Shown here in pieces: positions 56,178 to 64,000 of a DNA stretch of 64,000 nucleotides. The translations under genes and the position numbers were made by a program. The notes under the pieces are model-generated. The model worked only from the letters and a program-made list of their open reading frames with translations, was not told the DNA's origin and made no database searches. Origin of the DNA: CALXVA01 sp944392465. GTDB lineage: Bacteria; Bacillota; Clostridia; TANB77; CAG-508. The stretch is taken from assembly GCA_963931155.1 (NCBI GenBank), contig OZ006978.1, positions 496,001 to 560,000 of the forward strand, given 5' to 3'. How positions within the stretch are numbered: position 1 is the first letter of the stretch; every line of letters begins with the position of its first letter.

Positions 56178-58049
56178 TTATTTGTCTTTTTTTAGCTCTG
56201 CATATCTTTTTATTTTCATTGTTGTTGTTTTTACAAATTCATCATGTTTTATTTCTAATTTCTTTACGGCTTTATATGATGTAAGTTCTTTGTTAACTTC
56301 TTTTACTATATTCCATATGATTTTATATACTTGATCTTCATCTAAGTCTTTTCCATATTTTTCTTCAATAACTTCATAGTTTGGTATTACTCTAGCAGTT
56401 ATAATTAATTCTTTTTCACCTTTAACTTCTTGCCCATAAACCATACATTCTTTTATTTCCGTATGTTTTGAAAGCATCAATTCAATTTCTTCTGGATATA
56501 TGTTTTTTCCATTTTGTGTTACTATTACGTTTTTACTTCTACCAGTTATATATAAAAATCCGTCTTTATCCATATATCCTATATCTCCTGAGTGGAACCA
56601 TCTTTTTCCATCTTTTTCAAATATAGCTTCTTTTGTTGCTTGTTCATCTTCATAATATCCAAGCATTAATGTTTTGCTACTTATTAATACTTCTCCTTCT
56701 CCATTTTCGTTTGGATTATCTATTCTTAATTCTGCACCTACCACAGCTTTACCAGCAGAACCAACTCTAGCATCAAAATCAGGTGTTAATGCTGCTATTG
56801 GTGCTGTTTCGGTTAATCCATATCCTTGTAAAAATAATATTCCAATATCTTCTATCCATTTTCCTACTTTAGCATCGATTGGTGCTGCGGCTGAAACTAT
56901 TATTCTTATTCTTCCACCTAGATTCTCATATATTTCATTAAATACTTTTCTTTTAATATCAACTCCTACTGTTTTTAATGCATTTGTTACATGAATCATA
57001 GAATTTACTAGTCCATCTTTTTTACTTTTCTTGATGTTTGCATTAATTTTTCTGTATAATGTTTCTACTAATAGCGGTACTGTTAAAATCGCTGTAGGTT
57101 TTGTTTCCTGTAAATCCGGAACTATATGTTTTAAACCTTGGCATACACTTACTGAAGCCCCTATACCAAATGGCAATAAAAAGCCAATTGATGATTCATA
57201 AGTATGGTGAAGTGGTAAAATAGACATTAAACGATCTTCTGGTGATAGTTTTACATATGCTGTAGCAGCATTTACATTTTCAACTAAGTTTCTATTACAT
57301 AGCATAACGCCTTTTGCATCTGCTGTAGTTCCTGATGTAAATATTAAAACTTTAAACTCTTCTGGATCAATTTCTATATTTACAAAACTATTATCACCTT
57401 TTTTTACTAGCTCTGCTCCTTCTTTTATTAAATAATCTAATCCTACTAATCTTCCTTCTACTTGTTGGTCAGAATTCATTTGTATAAAGTACTCAACTTC
57501 TGGCAAATTTTCTGCTACTTTTTTTATTACATCTGCTTTTTTTGTAGAGAATATTACAGCTTTTGCCTTTGACCTTTTTATAACATTTTCTATTTCGTTC
57601 TCTGGAAGCTCTTTATCTACAGGTACTGCTATTCCTGCTCCGCATAACATTGTCATATATGATACATACCAATGGTGTGTATTTTCTCCTATAATTATTA
57701 CTCTTGCATCTTTTAAATTTAATATTTTAGTTAAAGCTGTACCTAGTCCTATAACTTCATTTTTAAATTGATTATATGTTATTTCGGTCCAATCCCCTTT
57801 TGGATTAAATTTTTCTAATAAAAATGTTCTATCAGCATATTCTTTTGAAGAATGAATAAACATTTCTTTTACTGTCGTAAAAGAAGTTCCTTTATATGTG
57901 AAATTCTTTTTATCTTTTTTTGCTTTATTTTCCTCTGATTTTTTTAATTTTTCATAATCTACATTTACTTCATCAATTTCTGATACTTCTTTCATATGAA
58001 ATTTTGGAAATTTAAAATTTGGTATTTTAAAATCTTTTAATATTCTCAT
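56178..58049 (-). CDS. Long-chain acyl-CoA synthetase (AMP-forming)
   Basis: A 623-aa ANL-superfamily ligase. Seen: A3 motif F-T-S-G-T-T-A-D-A-K-G-V-M (about 233-245), L-P-L-H-H-T-Y-E-S (about 280), G-Y-G-L-T-E-T-A-P (A5, about 408-416), G-D-I-G-Y-M-D-K-D-G-F (A7 region) and K-N-V-I-V-T-Q-N-G-K-N-I-Y-P-E-E (A8/A10 Lys region). It activates a fatty acid to acyl-AMP then acyl-CoA. The ~35-residue N-terminal extension and long lid fit long-chain FadD/FAA-type enzymes. A TetR gene lies 50 bp upstream in the same direction, so it may be fatty-acid regulated like FadR/FasR systems. Start ATG at 58049 after ATAGGAG. Confidence 0.93.
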   Translation of the reverse strand: MRILKDFKIPNFKFPKFHMKEVSEIDEVNVDYEKLKKSEENKAKKDKKNFTYKGTSFTTVKEMFIHSSKEYADRTFLLEKFNPKGDWTEITYNQFKNEVIGLGTALTKILNLKDARVIIIGENTHHWYVSYMTMLCGAGIAVPVDKELPENEIENVIKRSKAKAVIFSTKKADVIKKVAENLPEVEYFIQMNSDQQVEGRLVGLDYLIKEGAELVKKGDNSFVNIEIDPEEFKVLIFTSGTTADAKGVMLCNRNLVENVNAATAYVKLSPEDRLMSILPLHHTYESSIGFLLPFGIGASVSVCQGLKHIVPDLQETKPTAILTVPLLVETLYRKINANIKKSKKDGLVNSMIHVTNALKTVGVDIKRKVFNEIYENLGGRIRIIVSAAAPIDAKVGKWIEDIGILFLQGYGLTETAPIAALTPDFDARVGSAGKAVVGAELRIDNPNENGEGEVLISSKTLMLGYYEDEQATKEAIFEKDGKRWFHSGDIGYMDKDGFLYITGRSKNVIVTQNGKNIYPEEIELMLSKHTEIKECMVYGQEVKGEKELIITARVIPNYEVIEEKYGKDLDEDQVYKIIWNIVKEVNKELTSYKAVKKLEIKHDEFVKTTTMKIKRYAELKKDK

Positions 58050-58099
58050 TTTTACACTCCTATAAGTTACCTTTTATTTTCTCATTTTTTAGATTAATT

Positions 58100-58663
58100 T
58101 TATGGTTTTAGTTTTTTTATAAATACATTGTCAATTTCTTCAAATAGCTTTTGTACATCTACTTCTTCATGTCTCATTTTATAAATAAAACTAGAGCAAG
58201 TAAATCCAAATATTCCTGATGCAATAATATCTGCATCTTTATCTATTATTTCTTTTTTCTTTATTCCTTCTTTTACTATGCCCTCAATTATCTTAATATA
58301 TTCAAATAGATGTTTTTTACACATTTTACTTCTTTCATCATTTCCCCATATTTGACTAAGAATAATTGTCATAAAGTTTTCGTATTTAAATAATATTTTT
58401 ATTTGTATCAATACTATAGCTCTTAATTTATCTAAAGAATTATTCAATTTTTCAGTTTTTATACTAATACTATTTTTTAAAAGTTTTACTCCTTCATCCA
58501 CTAAAAAATTAAATATTTCTTCTTTACTAGAGAAATGATAATATAAAGTTCCTTTTGCTACTCCTACTGTAGCAGTTATTTCCTCAATACTTGTTGCATC
58601 ATAACCTTTATGTGCAAATAGTTGCATTGAAGCTTCAAATATTTTTCTTTTTGTTTTATTCAT
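58100..58663 (-). CDS. TetR family transcriptional regulator
   Basis: A 187-aa regulator. The N-terminal helix-turn-helix (about 5-50) has the family pattern I-F-E-A-S-M-Q-L-F-A-H-K-G-Y-D-A-T-S-I-E-E-I, V-G-V-A-K-G-T-L-Y-Y-H-F-S-S-K-E-E. The C-terminal helical ligand domain is family-typical. ATG at 58663 is taken, behind AGGTGA; ATG at 58669 overlaps that site. It is upstream of the acyl-CoA ligase with 50 bp between, likely one operon sensing a fatty acid or acyl-CoA. Confidence 0.93.
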   Translation of the reverse strand: MNKTKRKIFEASMQLFAHKGYDATSIEEITATVGVAKGTLYYHFSSKEEIFNFLVDEGVKLLKNSISIKTEKLNNSLDKLRAIVLIQIKILFKYENFMTIILSQIWGNDERSKMCKKHLFEYIKIIEGIVKEGIKKKEIIDKDADIIASGIFGFTCSSFIYKMRHEEVDVQKLFEEIDNVFIKKLKP

Positions 58664-58797
58664 ACTCATTCACCTATAAAAAACTATTTTAATTATATAA
58701 TTTATTCTAAAAATATGCAAGCCCCTACCCGTTTTTAGACTACTTGCTCAAAACTTTAATATATTTAATGTTTTTTTATTATCAAAAATTAATCTAA

Positions 58798-58825
58798 AAG
58801 AGTGGCAGATTATTGTGCCACTCTT
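58798..58825 (-). terminator. Terminator of mreB
   Basis: Perfect 10-base arms (AAGAGTGGCA / TGCCACTCTT) around an 8-base loop, about 55 bp beyond the mreB stop on the minus strand. Confidence 0.87.
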
Positions 58826-58880
58826 CATTATTTAACCATGTATTATTAAGTCTATTTAAAATTGTTTTTAATAATTAACT

Positions 58881-59879
58881 TTATTTTCTTCTATCTAAGG
58901 TATCTATATTATCTAATGCTTTTCCTGTTCCTAATGCTACACATGATATTGGTTCTTGAGCTATCATAACATTTATCCCTGTTCTTGTTTGTAATAATTT
59001 GTCTAAACCATCTATTAAGCACCCTCCACCTGTCATATATATTCCTCTATCACTAATATCTGCTGCTAGTTCTGGTGGTGTTTTTTCAAGTACAGCATGA
59101 ACAGCATCTACTATTTGCAGTGCTGGTTCATTTAATGCTTCTAGCATTTCACTTGAACGTATAATTACGTTCTTTGGTAGTCCTGTAATTAAATCCCTTC
59201 CTCTAATCTCCATTTCGTTATCTTGAATTTTAGGAAAAACACAACCTACATTTATTTTTAAATCCTCTGCTGTTCTTTCTCCTATCATTATATTATGTTT
59301 TCTTTTTATATATTTAACTATTGCTTCATCAAATTTATCTCCAGCTACTTTTAGTGATTCGCTAACTACTGAACCTCCAAGTGAAATCACTGCTATATCA
59401 GTTGTTCCTCCACCTATATCTACTACCATATTTCCACATGGCTTTGATATATCTATTCCTGCTCCTATTGCAGCAGCTATAGGTTCTTCTATTAAAAACA
59501 CCCTCCTAGCTCCGGCTTGTGAAGCAGCATCTATAACAGCTTTCTTTTCTACTTCTGTTACCTGTGATGGAATACATATCATAATTCGTGGAGCAAAAAC
59601 AAATTTGCCACATATTTTATTTATGAAATATTTAAGCATTTTTTCGGTGACTGTATAATTAGAAATTACACCATCTCTTAAAGGTCTAGTTGCAACAATG
59701 TTTCCAGGAGTTCTTCCAAGCATTCTTCTAGCTTCTTTTCCTACAGCCAATACTTCTCCTGTATTATTATCAACAGCTACAACGGATGGCTCTCTAAGGA
59801 CTATTCCTTTTCCTTTAACATATGCAATTACTGATGCTGTTCCTAAATCTATAGCAATGTCTTGTCCCCACTTAAACAT
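58881..59879 (-). CDS. mreB: Rod-shape protein MreB/Mbl
   Basis: A 332-aa actin-like ATPase that guides cell-wall synthesis. Motifs: phosphate-1 D-L-G-T-A-S-V-I-A (near the start), connect-1 A-A-I-G-A-G-I-D-I, phosphate-2 V-V-D-I-G-G-G-T-T-D-I-A (about 155-166), adenosine M-T-G-G-G-C-L-I-D-G (about 285-294), and E-P-I-A-A-A-I. ATG at 59879 is preferred, with AAAGGAAG upstream, over ATG 59885. It stands alone without mreC/mreD, like Mbl or MreB paralogues of Clostridia. Confidence 0.95.
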   Translation of the reverse strand: MFKWGQDIAIDLGTASVIAYVKGKGIVLREPSVVAVDNNTGEVLAVGKEARRMLGRTPGNIVATRPLRDGVISNYTVTEKMLKYFINKICGKFVFAPRIMICIPSQVTEVEKKAVIDAASQAGARRVFLIEEPIAAAIGAGIDISKPCGNMVVDIGGGTTDIAVISLGGSVVSESLKVAGDKFDEAIVKYIKRKHNIMIGERTAEDLKINVGCVFPKIQDNEMEIRGRDLITGLPKNVIIRSSEMLEALNEPALQIVDAVHAVLEKTPPELAADISDRGIYMTGGGCLIDGLDKLLQTRTGINVMIAQEPISCVALGTGKALDNIDTLDRRK

Positions 59880-59979
59880 TTCCATCTTCCTTTCTTATAT
59901 TTCAATTGTGTTACATTTACGTTACAATTATATTACATTTAAAATAAAATAGCAACGACTTTTTGTATTTTAACATAAA

Positions 59980-60020
59980 AAAATACCTTTTTCCATATTT
60001 ATTATATTAAAAGGTATTTT
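59980..60020 (-). terminator. Terminator after the 140-aa protein gene
   Basis: AAAATACCTTTT pairs with AAAAGGTATTTT around a 17-base loop, 40 bp beyond the stop of the gene at 60060. Confidence 0.72.
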
Positions 60021-60059
60021 ATTTATTCTCTTTCTTCAATTTTTTATATGTATATTGAA

Positions 60060-60482
60060 CTATTCCTTATTTGTTATAGCCACTAAAAATCTGTCTATAT
60101 CATCTTCTTTAAACTTTAATTCATAAGTTTTTGATTGTCCTTCGCTTAATGTTCCTATATCTATATATTCTGTTGCTTTTAATTCATTATTACTGTTATA
60201 TAAGAAAAAGGTTAGATTTTTATCTGTAATACTCTTGTCCGAATTGTTACTAATTGCTCCTTTTATATAACCATTTACATTTGTTGCTTTTGCCTCACTA
60301 ACTGTAATTTGAGGATTGGTTTCTTGAATTCTGTATATTGTCATATCTTGATACATTGATTTTACTGCCATAACACTTCCTATTGACACAAATGCAAATA
60401 ATAATATAAACCAAATGAAATATCTTCTGAAGTTTCTTGTTTGAACCGTGGTATCTATGAACCAAAAATCCGTATAACCCAT
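60060..60482 (-). CDS. Membrane-anchored FxLYD-like protein
   Basis: A 140-aa protein with a cytoplasmic N terminus, one membrane segment (about 22-42, YFIWFILLFAFVSIGSVMA) and an extracellular beta domain (about 60-140) with I-K-G-A-I-S-N-N-S-D, L-T-F-F-L-Y-N-S-N-N and G-T-L-S-E-G-Q-S-K-T-Y. That pattern resembles the FxLYD domain of clostridial membrane proteins; function unknown. Start ATG at 60482 after AAAGGAA. It follows lexA by 33 bp and may be cotranscribed. Confidence 0.7.
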   Translation of the reverse strand: MGYTDFWFIDTTVQTRNFRRYFIWFILLFAFVSIGSVMAVKSMYQDMTIYRIQETNPQITVSEAKATNVNGYIKGAISNNSDKSITDKNLTFFLYNSNNELKATEYIDIGTLSEGQSKTYELKFKEDDIDRFLVAITNKE

Positions 60483-60515
60483 ATTATTTCATTCCTTTCA
60501 AATAATTTATATTAT

Positions 60516-61193
60516 TTACATCTTTCTAAACACACCAATTACTTTTCCTAAAATAGTACAATCAGGTACTATGATTGGATCCATTGTGCTATTTTCTGGT
60601 TGTAATCTAATGTGATCTTTTTCTTTATAAAACGTTTTTACTGTTGCTTCTTCATCTATTAATGCAACAACTATTTCTCCATTTTCAGCAACATTTTGTC
60701 TTCTTACTAGTATAAAATCTCCATCTAAAATACCAGCTTCTATCATGCTTTCTCCTCTAACTACAAGCATAAAGCTTTGGCTATTTCCAACAAAGTCTAA
60801 TGGTATTGGGAAAGTGTCTGTTATATTTTCTACTGCTAATATTGGTGCACCTGCTGTTATTTTTCCTACTACTGGTACATCAACCATCTCTTTTTTATTA
60901 TAAAAAGCTTTTGCTGGTGGTGTTCCTGGTTTTTTTGGCATATATAATTCATCTTCTGATTTTAAAATTCTTAATGTTCTACCTTTTTGACTTTCTTTTT
61001 TAATATATCTTAATTCTTCTAATTGTTTTAAATAAGAATGAACTGTTGCTGTTGAACTTAACCCTACAGCTTTTCCTATTTCTCTTACAGATGGTGCATA
61101 ACCATTTTTTTCAATTTGCTTAGTTATATATCTTAATATTTGTTTTTGCCTTGGTGTTAATTCTTTTGTTTTTCTTTTCTTTCCTACAGCCAT
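60516..61193 (-). CDS. lexA: SOS repressor LexA
   Basis: A 225-aa repressor. The winged helix domain (about 10-80, L-T-P-R-Q-K-Q-I-L-R-Y-I, Y-A-P-S-V-R-E-I, S-S-T-A-T-V-H-S-Y-L-K) is followed by the Ala-Gly cleavage site in K-I-T-A-G-A-P (about 112) and the S24 peptidase: catalytic Ser in G-E-S-M (about 150) and Lys in A-T-V-K-T-F (about 187). A RecA filament triggers self-cleavage on DNA damage. Start ATG at 61193 after GGAGGGATG. It lies downstream of obg with a terminator between. No clear LexA box is visible in its leader. Confidence 0.97.
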   Translation of the reverse strand: MAVGKKRKTKELTPRQKQILRYITKQIEKNGYAPSVREIGKAVGLSSTATVHSYLKQLEELRYIKKESQKGRTLRILKSEDELYMPKKPGTPPAKAFYNKKEMVDVPVVGKITAGAPILAVENITDTFPIPLDFVGNSQSFMLVVRGESMIEAGILDGDFILVRRQNVAENGEIVVALIDEEATVKTFYKEKDHIRLQPENSTMDPIIVPDCTILGKVIGVFRKM

Positions 61194-61242
61194 TAAATCA
61201 TCCCTCCAAATTTTATTTTACAATATACTATCATACAAACAA

Positions 61243-61282
61243 AAAAATGTCAAACAAATTTTTGATTTTGTTTGACATTTTT
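61243..61282 (-). terminator. Terminator between obg and lexA
   Basis: Perfect 16-base arms (61243-61258 and 61267-61282; outer AAAAATGTCAAAC) around an 8-base loop, followed on the minus strand by a T run. It is placed 113 bp after the obg stop. Confidence 0.85.
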
Positions 61283-61395
61283 ATTTTATTTTTGCTTGTT
61301 TCAAGAATAAGCAAGTTTAATATATTTTTCTAAATTTTGATGAAAAAACTTAGATTCTATTTTGCTAACTAAATTCTATAATTGATATTTATGCA

Positions 61396-62667
61396 TTAAT
61401 CTTCCCATTCTAATTCATAATCACAGATTTTAACTATATCTCCTTCTTTAACTCCCATTTCTTTAAGTTTTTGGTTAACTCCCAATTCATCTAAGCTTCT
61501 TTGGAAATAATATAAAGATTCATTATCTGCAATATTTACTCTTCTCATAATTCTTTCAACTGCTTCACCTTTTATTACATACATTCCATCTTCCTTGCTT
61601 ATTGTATATTCATCATCATCTTTTAAAGTATAAACTTTTCTATCTTGTACTTCTATTAAATTTTCTTTTGGCAATGTTTTAAGCACTTCTGCTATATGTT
61701 TTATTAGTTCCGATACTCCTTCATTTGTTGCAGCTGAAATTTTATATATTTCCATGTTATTTTCTTTTGCAACTTTTTCTAAATCTTTATATAAACTTTC
61801 ATTTTGCATTATATCTATTTTGTTTGCTACTATTATTTGTTTTCTTTTACTTAGTTTTTCACTATACTGTTTCAATTCATTATTTATGGTATAAAAATCT
61901 TCTACAGGATTTCTTCCTTCAGATCCTGAAACATCTATAACATGCAAAAGCAATCTTGTTCTTTCAATATGTCGTAGGAATTGTATTCCAAGTCCTGTTC
62001 CTTCACTTGCACCTTCAATTATTCCTGGTATATCTGCTATTACAAAGCTATCTCCATAGTCAGTTTTTACTACACCTAAATTAGGCTCTAATGTCGTAAA
62101 ATGATAATCTGCGATCTTTGGTGTTGCAGAAGTGGTCATTGAAAGAAATGTTGATTTTCCTACATTTGGGAAACCTATTAATCCTACATCAGCTAAAAGT
62201 TTTAGCTCCAATATTAATTCTCTTTCTTCTCCATTTTCTCCATCTTGTGCGAATCTAGGAGCTTGTCTAGTAGATGTTGCAAAATGAGAATTACCTTTTC
62301 CACCTCTTCCGCCTTTTAATATTAAAGCCTTTTGTCCAGGTTCAGAAAGATCAGCTAATATTTCATTGGTATTTGCATCTCTTACTATTGTTCCTATAGG
62401 AACTTTTATATATAAGTCTTGTCCACTTTTACCATATCGATGTCCACCTTCTCCATTTTTGCCACTTTCTGCTTTAAACTTTTTATTATATCTAAAATCA
62501 ATTAATGTATTTGAGTCTGGATCAACTTCAAAATATATGTTTCCGCCTCTTCCACCATCTCCACCATCTGGTCCACCTGCAGCAACATATTTTTCTCTTC
62601 TAAATGAAATTGCTCCATTTCCACCATTTCCAGCTTTAGCATAAATCTTTACGTAGTCTGTAAACAT
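61396..62667 (-). CDS. obgE: GTPase Obg/CgtA
   Basis: A 423-aa ribosome-assembly GTPase. The glycine-rich Obg domain (1-157) has F-R-R-E-K-Y-V and G-G-D-G-G-R-G-G-N. The G domain (about 158-335) has G1 G-F-P-N-V-G-K-S-T, G2 T-T-L-E-P-N-L-G, G3 D-I-P-G-I-I-E-G-A-S-E-G and G4 N-K-I-D. The C-terminal OCT domain (about 350-423) is found in clostridial Obg. Start ATG at 62667 after GAAAGGAAG. It ends in a strong hairpin. Confidence 0.97.
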   Translation of the reverse strand: MFTDYVKIYAKAGNGGNGAISFRREKYVAAGGPDGGDGGRGGNIYFEVDPDSNTLIDFRYNKKFKAESGKNGEGGHRYGKSGQDLYIKVPIGTIVRDANTNEILADLSEPGQKALILKGGRGGKGNSHFATSTRQAPRFAQDGENGEERELILELKLLADVGLIGFPNVGKSTFLSMTTSATPKIADYHFTTLEPNLGVVKTDYGDSFVIADIPGIIEGASEGTGLGIQFLRHIERTRLLLHVIDVSGSEGRNPVEDFYTINNELKQYSEKLSKRKQIIVANKIDIMQNESLYKDLEKVAKENNMEIYKISAATNEGVSELIKHIAEVLKTLPKENLIEVQDRKVYTLKDDDEYTISKEDGMYVIKGEAVERIMRRVNIADNESLYYFQRSLDELGVNQKLKEMGVKEGDIVKICDYELEWED

Positions 62668-62713
62668 TTCTTTCTTCCTTTCTTATACCTTGTCTAATCA
62701 TTTATTAAATATT

Positions 62714-63727
62714 TTATTTTTCAAAATAATCTAATCTCATTGCTTTTTTTACTTTTTTCATTGTTTCTTTTGCAGTTTCTCTTGCTTTTTCAGTACCTTT
62801 TATTAACAATTCATCTACAAGTTCTGGTCTTTCTTCATAATATTTTCTTTTTTCTCTAATTGGCTCTAAAAAGTCTATTATATTTTTTGCAAGTTCTTTC
62901 TTACAAGCTACACATCCTCTTTTACCTGCTCTACATTCTTCGCATACTTTTTTACATTCTTCTTTATCGCTAAATAAATTATGATAGTATGCAACCATAC
63001 ATATATCAGGATTTCCCTTATCATCTTTTCTTATTCTATTTGGATCTGTAACAGCTCCCATTACTTTCTTTGTTATTTCTTCAGGACTATCAGATAAATA
63101 AATAGCATTTCCTAATGATTTGCCCATTTTTTCATTTCCATCTAATCCTTTAATTCTTTTTGTGCTAGATAACACCGCTTCCGGTTCTATTAAAACTTCT
63201 CCGTATATACTATTAAATTTTCTTACTATCTCTCTACATTGCTCTATTAATGGTAATTGATCTTCACCAACTGGAACAAGTTTTCCTTCAAATGCTGTAA
63301 TATCCGCAGCTTGACTTACTGGATATCCTAAAAATCCATATGTAACACTTTCTCCGAATAATGCTTTTTTCTGTGCAATTTCTGTTTTTACAGTTGGATT
63401 TCTTTCTAGTCTTGCAATAGTTACTAAGTTAGAATAATATACTGTAAGTTCTGCAACTTCTGGTATCATCGATTGAATATATATAGTTGTTTTTTCTGGA
63501 TCTAATCCTACAGATAAGTAATCAAGCATTACTTCTCTTACATTTTTTCTTACTTTTTCTGGATTATTAAAATTATCTGTTAAAGCTTGAACATCAGCAA
63601 TTAATATATATGGGTCATATTCCCCTGAATTTTGCATTTCTACTCTCGTTCTAAGTGAGCCAAAATAGTGGCCTATATGTAATCTACCTGTTGGTCTATC
63701 TCCTGTAAGTATTCTTTTTTTATTCAT
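62714..63727 (-). CDS. trpS: Tryptophanyl-tRNA synthetase
   Basis: A 337-aa class I aminoacyl-tRNA synthetase that charges tRNA-Trp. Signature motifs are P-T-G-R-L-H-I-G-H-Y near the start (HIGH box) and E-K-M-G-K-S-L-G-N (KMSKS box, about 205-213). Family segments D-V-Q-A-L-T, S-Q-A-A-D-I, D-Q-L-P-L-I-E and a four-cysteine patch (C-K-K-V-C-E-E-C-R, C-V-A-C) near 250-275 are present. Start ATG at 63727 follows AAGGAGG. No T-box leader is seen in the 57 bp before the 36-bp repeat array. Confidence 0.97.
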   Translation of the reverse strand: MNKKRILTGDRPTGRLHIGHYFGSLRTRVEMQNSGEYDPYILIADVQALTDNFNNPEKVRKNVREVMLDYLSVGLDPEKTTIYIQSMIPEVAELTVYYSNLVTIARLERNPTVKTEIAQKKALFGESVTYGFLGYPVSQAADITAFEGKLVPVGEDQLPLIEQCREIVRKFNSIYGEVLIEPEAVLSSTKRIKGLDGNEKMGKSLGNAIYLSDSPEEITKKVMGAVTDPNRIRKDDKGNPDICMVAYYHNLFSDKEECKKVCEECRAGKRGCVACKKELAKNIIDFLEPIREKRKYYEERPELVDELLIKGTEKARETAKETMKKVKKAMRLDYFEK

Positions 63728-63784
63728 ATTCTCCTCCTTGAATATTTTTATATTATAAATCTTAACATATTAGCTTAATTAAAG

Positions 63785-63879
63785 AAAGCCTGTCCCCGAA
63801 AGTGACAACTATGGCAGAAAAGAGCCTGTCCCCAAAGATGACAACTTTGGCTTAAAAGAGCCTGTCCCTTTTAGTGACA
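63785..63879. repeat. 36-bp tandem repeat, locus 3 (three units)
   Basis: GCCTGTCCC at 63788, 63824 and 63860, exactly 36 bp apart, each followed by an AGTGACAA or GATGACAA block and ATGGCAGAAAAGA or TTGGCTTAAAAGA. The array reaches into the 3' end of the metal permease gene. Confidence 0.92.
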
Positions 63880-64000
63880 ATTAATGTTATAAAATATATG
63901 CATCCTGAGATTATTACTATCATTGGTCCTGTTGGTATATTAAAGTAGTATGATGCTATTACTCCTGATATTCCTGAGAATAGTGAAAATACTACAGAGA
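63852..64000 (-). CDS. Metal ABC transporter permease, 3' end only (ZnuB/MntB type)
   Basis: The last ~48 codons of a membrane protein whose start lies beyond the right edge. Seen: F-S-G-I-S-G-V-I-A-S-Y-Y-F-N-I-P-T-G-P-M-I-V-I-I, which resembles the last membrane segments of ABC-3 family permeases for zinc or manganese (G-L-x-x-S-Y-x-x-x-x-P-S-G-P). The final residues V-T-K-R-D-R-L-F come from a 36-bp repeat unit, so the repeat has overwritten the original C terminus. Confidence 0.6.
   Translation of the reverse strand, partial: SVVFSLFSGISGVIASYYFNIPTGPMIVIISGCIYFITLIVTKRDRLF

Noticed and set aside
61194..61395. LexA box in the lexA leader
   Set aside because: The perfect inverted repeat at 61243-61282 looks like a terminator with A/T tails and does not contain GAAC-N4-GTTC.
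63728..63784. T-box riboswitch ahead of trpS
   Set aside because: Only 57 bp lie between the start codon and the repeat array and no T-box sequence or specifier stem can be seen.
63785..63879. CRISPR array at the 36-bp repeats
   Set aside because: Units are tandem with no spacers, only two to three copies, and no cas genes are present.

Overview
The window comes from a low-GC, spore-forming, anaerobic Firmicute of the class Clostridia, probably an uncultured gut lineage. The evidence is very AT-rich DNA with AGGAGG-type ribosome sites, an agr-type peptide quorum-sensing locus, sporulation and germination genes (SpoIVFA/FB-like pair, YyaC, dipicolinate synthase B, GerQ-like and CwlJ), and anaerobic metabolism (pyruvate formate-lyase with its activase, Pta-AckA, rubrerythrin, FeoA/FeoB).

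Layout. 1-13.6 kb holds two paralogous, very long surface-protein genes on the minus strand. One is complete (3208 aa when reconstructed), the other runs off the left edge, and a KilA-N gene lies between them. 14-18.4 kb has an Rpn-type nuclease and an agr locus: response regulator and histidine kinase on plus, agrB and agrD on minus. 18.6-31.9 kb carries rRNA modification enzymes, uvrC, sporulation proteases, feoA, sua5, feoB, rubrerythrin and birA. 32-36.4 kb has an XRE regulator and pflB-pflA. 36.5-41.6 kb is the hrcA-grpE-dnaK-dnaJ operon behind two CIRCE-like operators. 41.7-52.6 kb holds a metallo-hydrolase, a XerC-like recombinase, dpaB, an HD phosphohydrolase, a penicillin-binding protein, ackA-pta and gerQ-cwlJ. 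52.6-55.1 kb is an accessory patch with a truncated Mob/Pre gene, a broken acetyltransferase, tRNA-Tyr, tRNA-Met and an IS200 element. 55.1-64 kb has an acyl-CoA ligase, TetR, mreB, lexA, obg, trpS and the end of a metal ABC permease.

Main discovery. I found seven CGG codons in the reading frames of this window, all in minus-strand genes. At every one the protein only makes sense if the ribosome skips the C and reads the next three bases (GGA, GGT or GGG) as glycine. Sites: two in the giant surface protein, one in feoB (the glycine of the NWPGKT motif), one in the HD protein, and three close together in cwlJ, where the three single-base shifts add up to one codon and hide the effect. I found no CGG that has to be read as arginine, while CGA, CGC, CGT, AGA and CCG are all used. 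This suggests that CGG acts here as a general +1 frameshift signal, or that CGGN is a four-base glycine codon.

Second discovery. Each giant surface-protein gene starts with an (AG)n tract inside its first codons. The complete copy has n=13 and is in frame. The truncated copy has n=11, which puts a stop soon after the tract. This looks like slipped-strand phase variation of a pair of cell-surface proteins.

Two families of short dispersed repeats (36-bp tandem units at gene 3' ends and a 31-bp palindrome-ended element) also occur. All calls are from reading the sequence alone; no database search was possible.
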